DNA of 44,232 nucleotides from Avibacterium volantium_A. Its GTDB lineage: Bacteria > Pseudomonadota > Gammaproteobacteria > Enterobacterales > Pasteurellaceae. This document shows positions 44,051-44,232 of this stretch, one piece after another (position 1 is the stretch's first letter; each line of letters begins with the position of its first letter). A model generated the notes under the pieces. That model had not been told where the DNA came from, made no database searches, and was given only the letters and a program-made list of their open reading frames with translations. Both the position numbers and the translations under genes were made by a program. The stretch is from positions 1-44,232 of the forward strand of contig NZ_JBMMGT010000021.1 of NCBI RefSeq assembly GCF_049366555.1. The letters run 5' to 3'.

Positions 44051-44078
44051 AACGCCACCGAGCTCCCTCAATGGCGTT
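44051..44078 (-). terminator. rRNA operon terminator
   Basis: On the minus strand, AACGCCA (44078-44072) pairs with TGGCGTT (44057-44051) and is followed by a run of T. It lies 15 bp past the 5S 3' end. Confidence 0.85.
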
Positions 44079-44092
44079 CTTCTCTCATTCAA

Positions 44093-44208
44093 TACCTGGC
44101 GGTGTCCTACTCTCACATGGGAAATTCCCACACTACCATCGGCGTTACAGCGTTTCACTTCTAAGTTCGGCATGGATTAGGTGGGTCCACTGCACTAGCG
44201 CCGCCAAG
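44093..44208 (-). rRNA. rrf: 5S ribosomal RNA
   Basis: On the minus strand the segment reads from CTTGGCGGCG through the conserved CCATGCCGAACTTAGAAGTG, CGCCGATGGTAGTGTGGG and GAGAGTAGG blocks to CCGCCAGGTAT. The 5' and 3' ends pair as in all 5S RNAs, and the length is about 116 nt. The 23S and 16S genes should lie beyond the right edge, as transcription comes from that side. End positions are good to a few bases. Confidence 0.95.
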
Positions 44209-44232
44209 ATAATTCTTTACATTCTTTATCTT

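Noticed and set aside
43934..44173. 79-codon frame on the minus strand near the right edge
   Set aside because: It runs through the 5S rRNA gene and the rrn terminator, so it is not a protein gene.

Overview
The window is chromosomal DNA of a Pasteurellaceae bacterium. The core AAGTGCGGT / ACCGCACTT, the H. influenzae-type DNA uptake signal (USS), occurs again and again inside and between genes, often as inverted pairs. The gene content also fits: a hybrid peroxiredoxin-glutaredoxin beside oxyR, a kdkA/opsX pair, yheO-tusDCB beside fkpA/slyX, and serB-yajQ beside ytjB. I cannot name the genus from the sequence alone.

Left end (1-6.6 kb). A large surface adhesin of the BapA/Lap type runs off the left edge, carrying near-identical 324-bp tandem repeats. 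A lipoprotein with an OmpA peptidoglycan-binding domain lies just upstream in the same operon. The long AT-rich leader holds a C10 tract against a candidate promoter. Next is an unusual 1042-residue protein with a MurF-like ligase fused behind a roughly 590-residue N-terminal region. I saw no USS core inside any of these three genes.

Core part (6.6-36.5 kb). In order: tRNA 2-thiolation genes (tusBCD with yheO), envelope folding (fkpA) and slyX; peroxide defence (Prx-Grx, oxyR) with fabR; def; a cNMP/CBS/DUF294 protein coupled to a DEDD exonuclease; yajQ-serB and ytjB; rpsT; murJ; a tamA-tamB-ppx-pyrimidine dimer glycosylase operon; mscS; glmU; and the anhydro-MurNAc recycling genes anmK and murQ, which flank an inverted-repeat element. 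Inner-core LPS genes waaC, waaF and hldD follow, then deoC.

Right part (36.5-44.2 kb). A DeoR-type regulator is cut short after deoC. It is followed by an AT-rich, USS-free pair encoding a DcuC-type transporter and an AbgA-like amidohydrolase, which looks imported. After this come an ABC exporter, the heptosyltransferase opsX divergent from the Kdo kinase kdkA, and the 3' end (terminator and 5S gene) of an rRNA operon entering from the right.

Two themes stand out. The first is the cell envelope: murJ, glmU, anmK, murQ, the MurF-like fusion, tamAB, five LPS inner-core genes and the adhesin. The second is the coexistence of a WaaC-type and an OpsX-type first-heptose transferase with KdkA, the gene set expected of a cell making two inner-core glycoforms.
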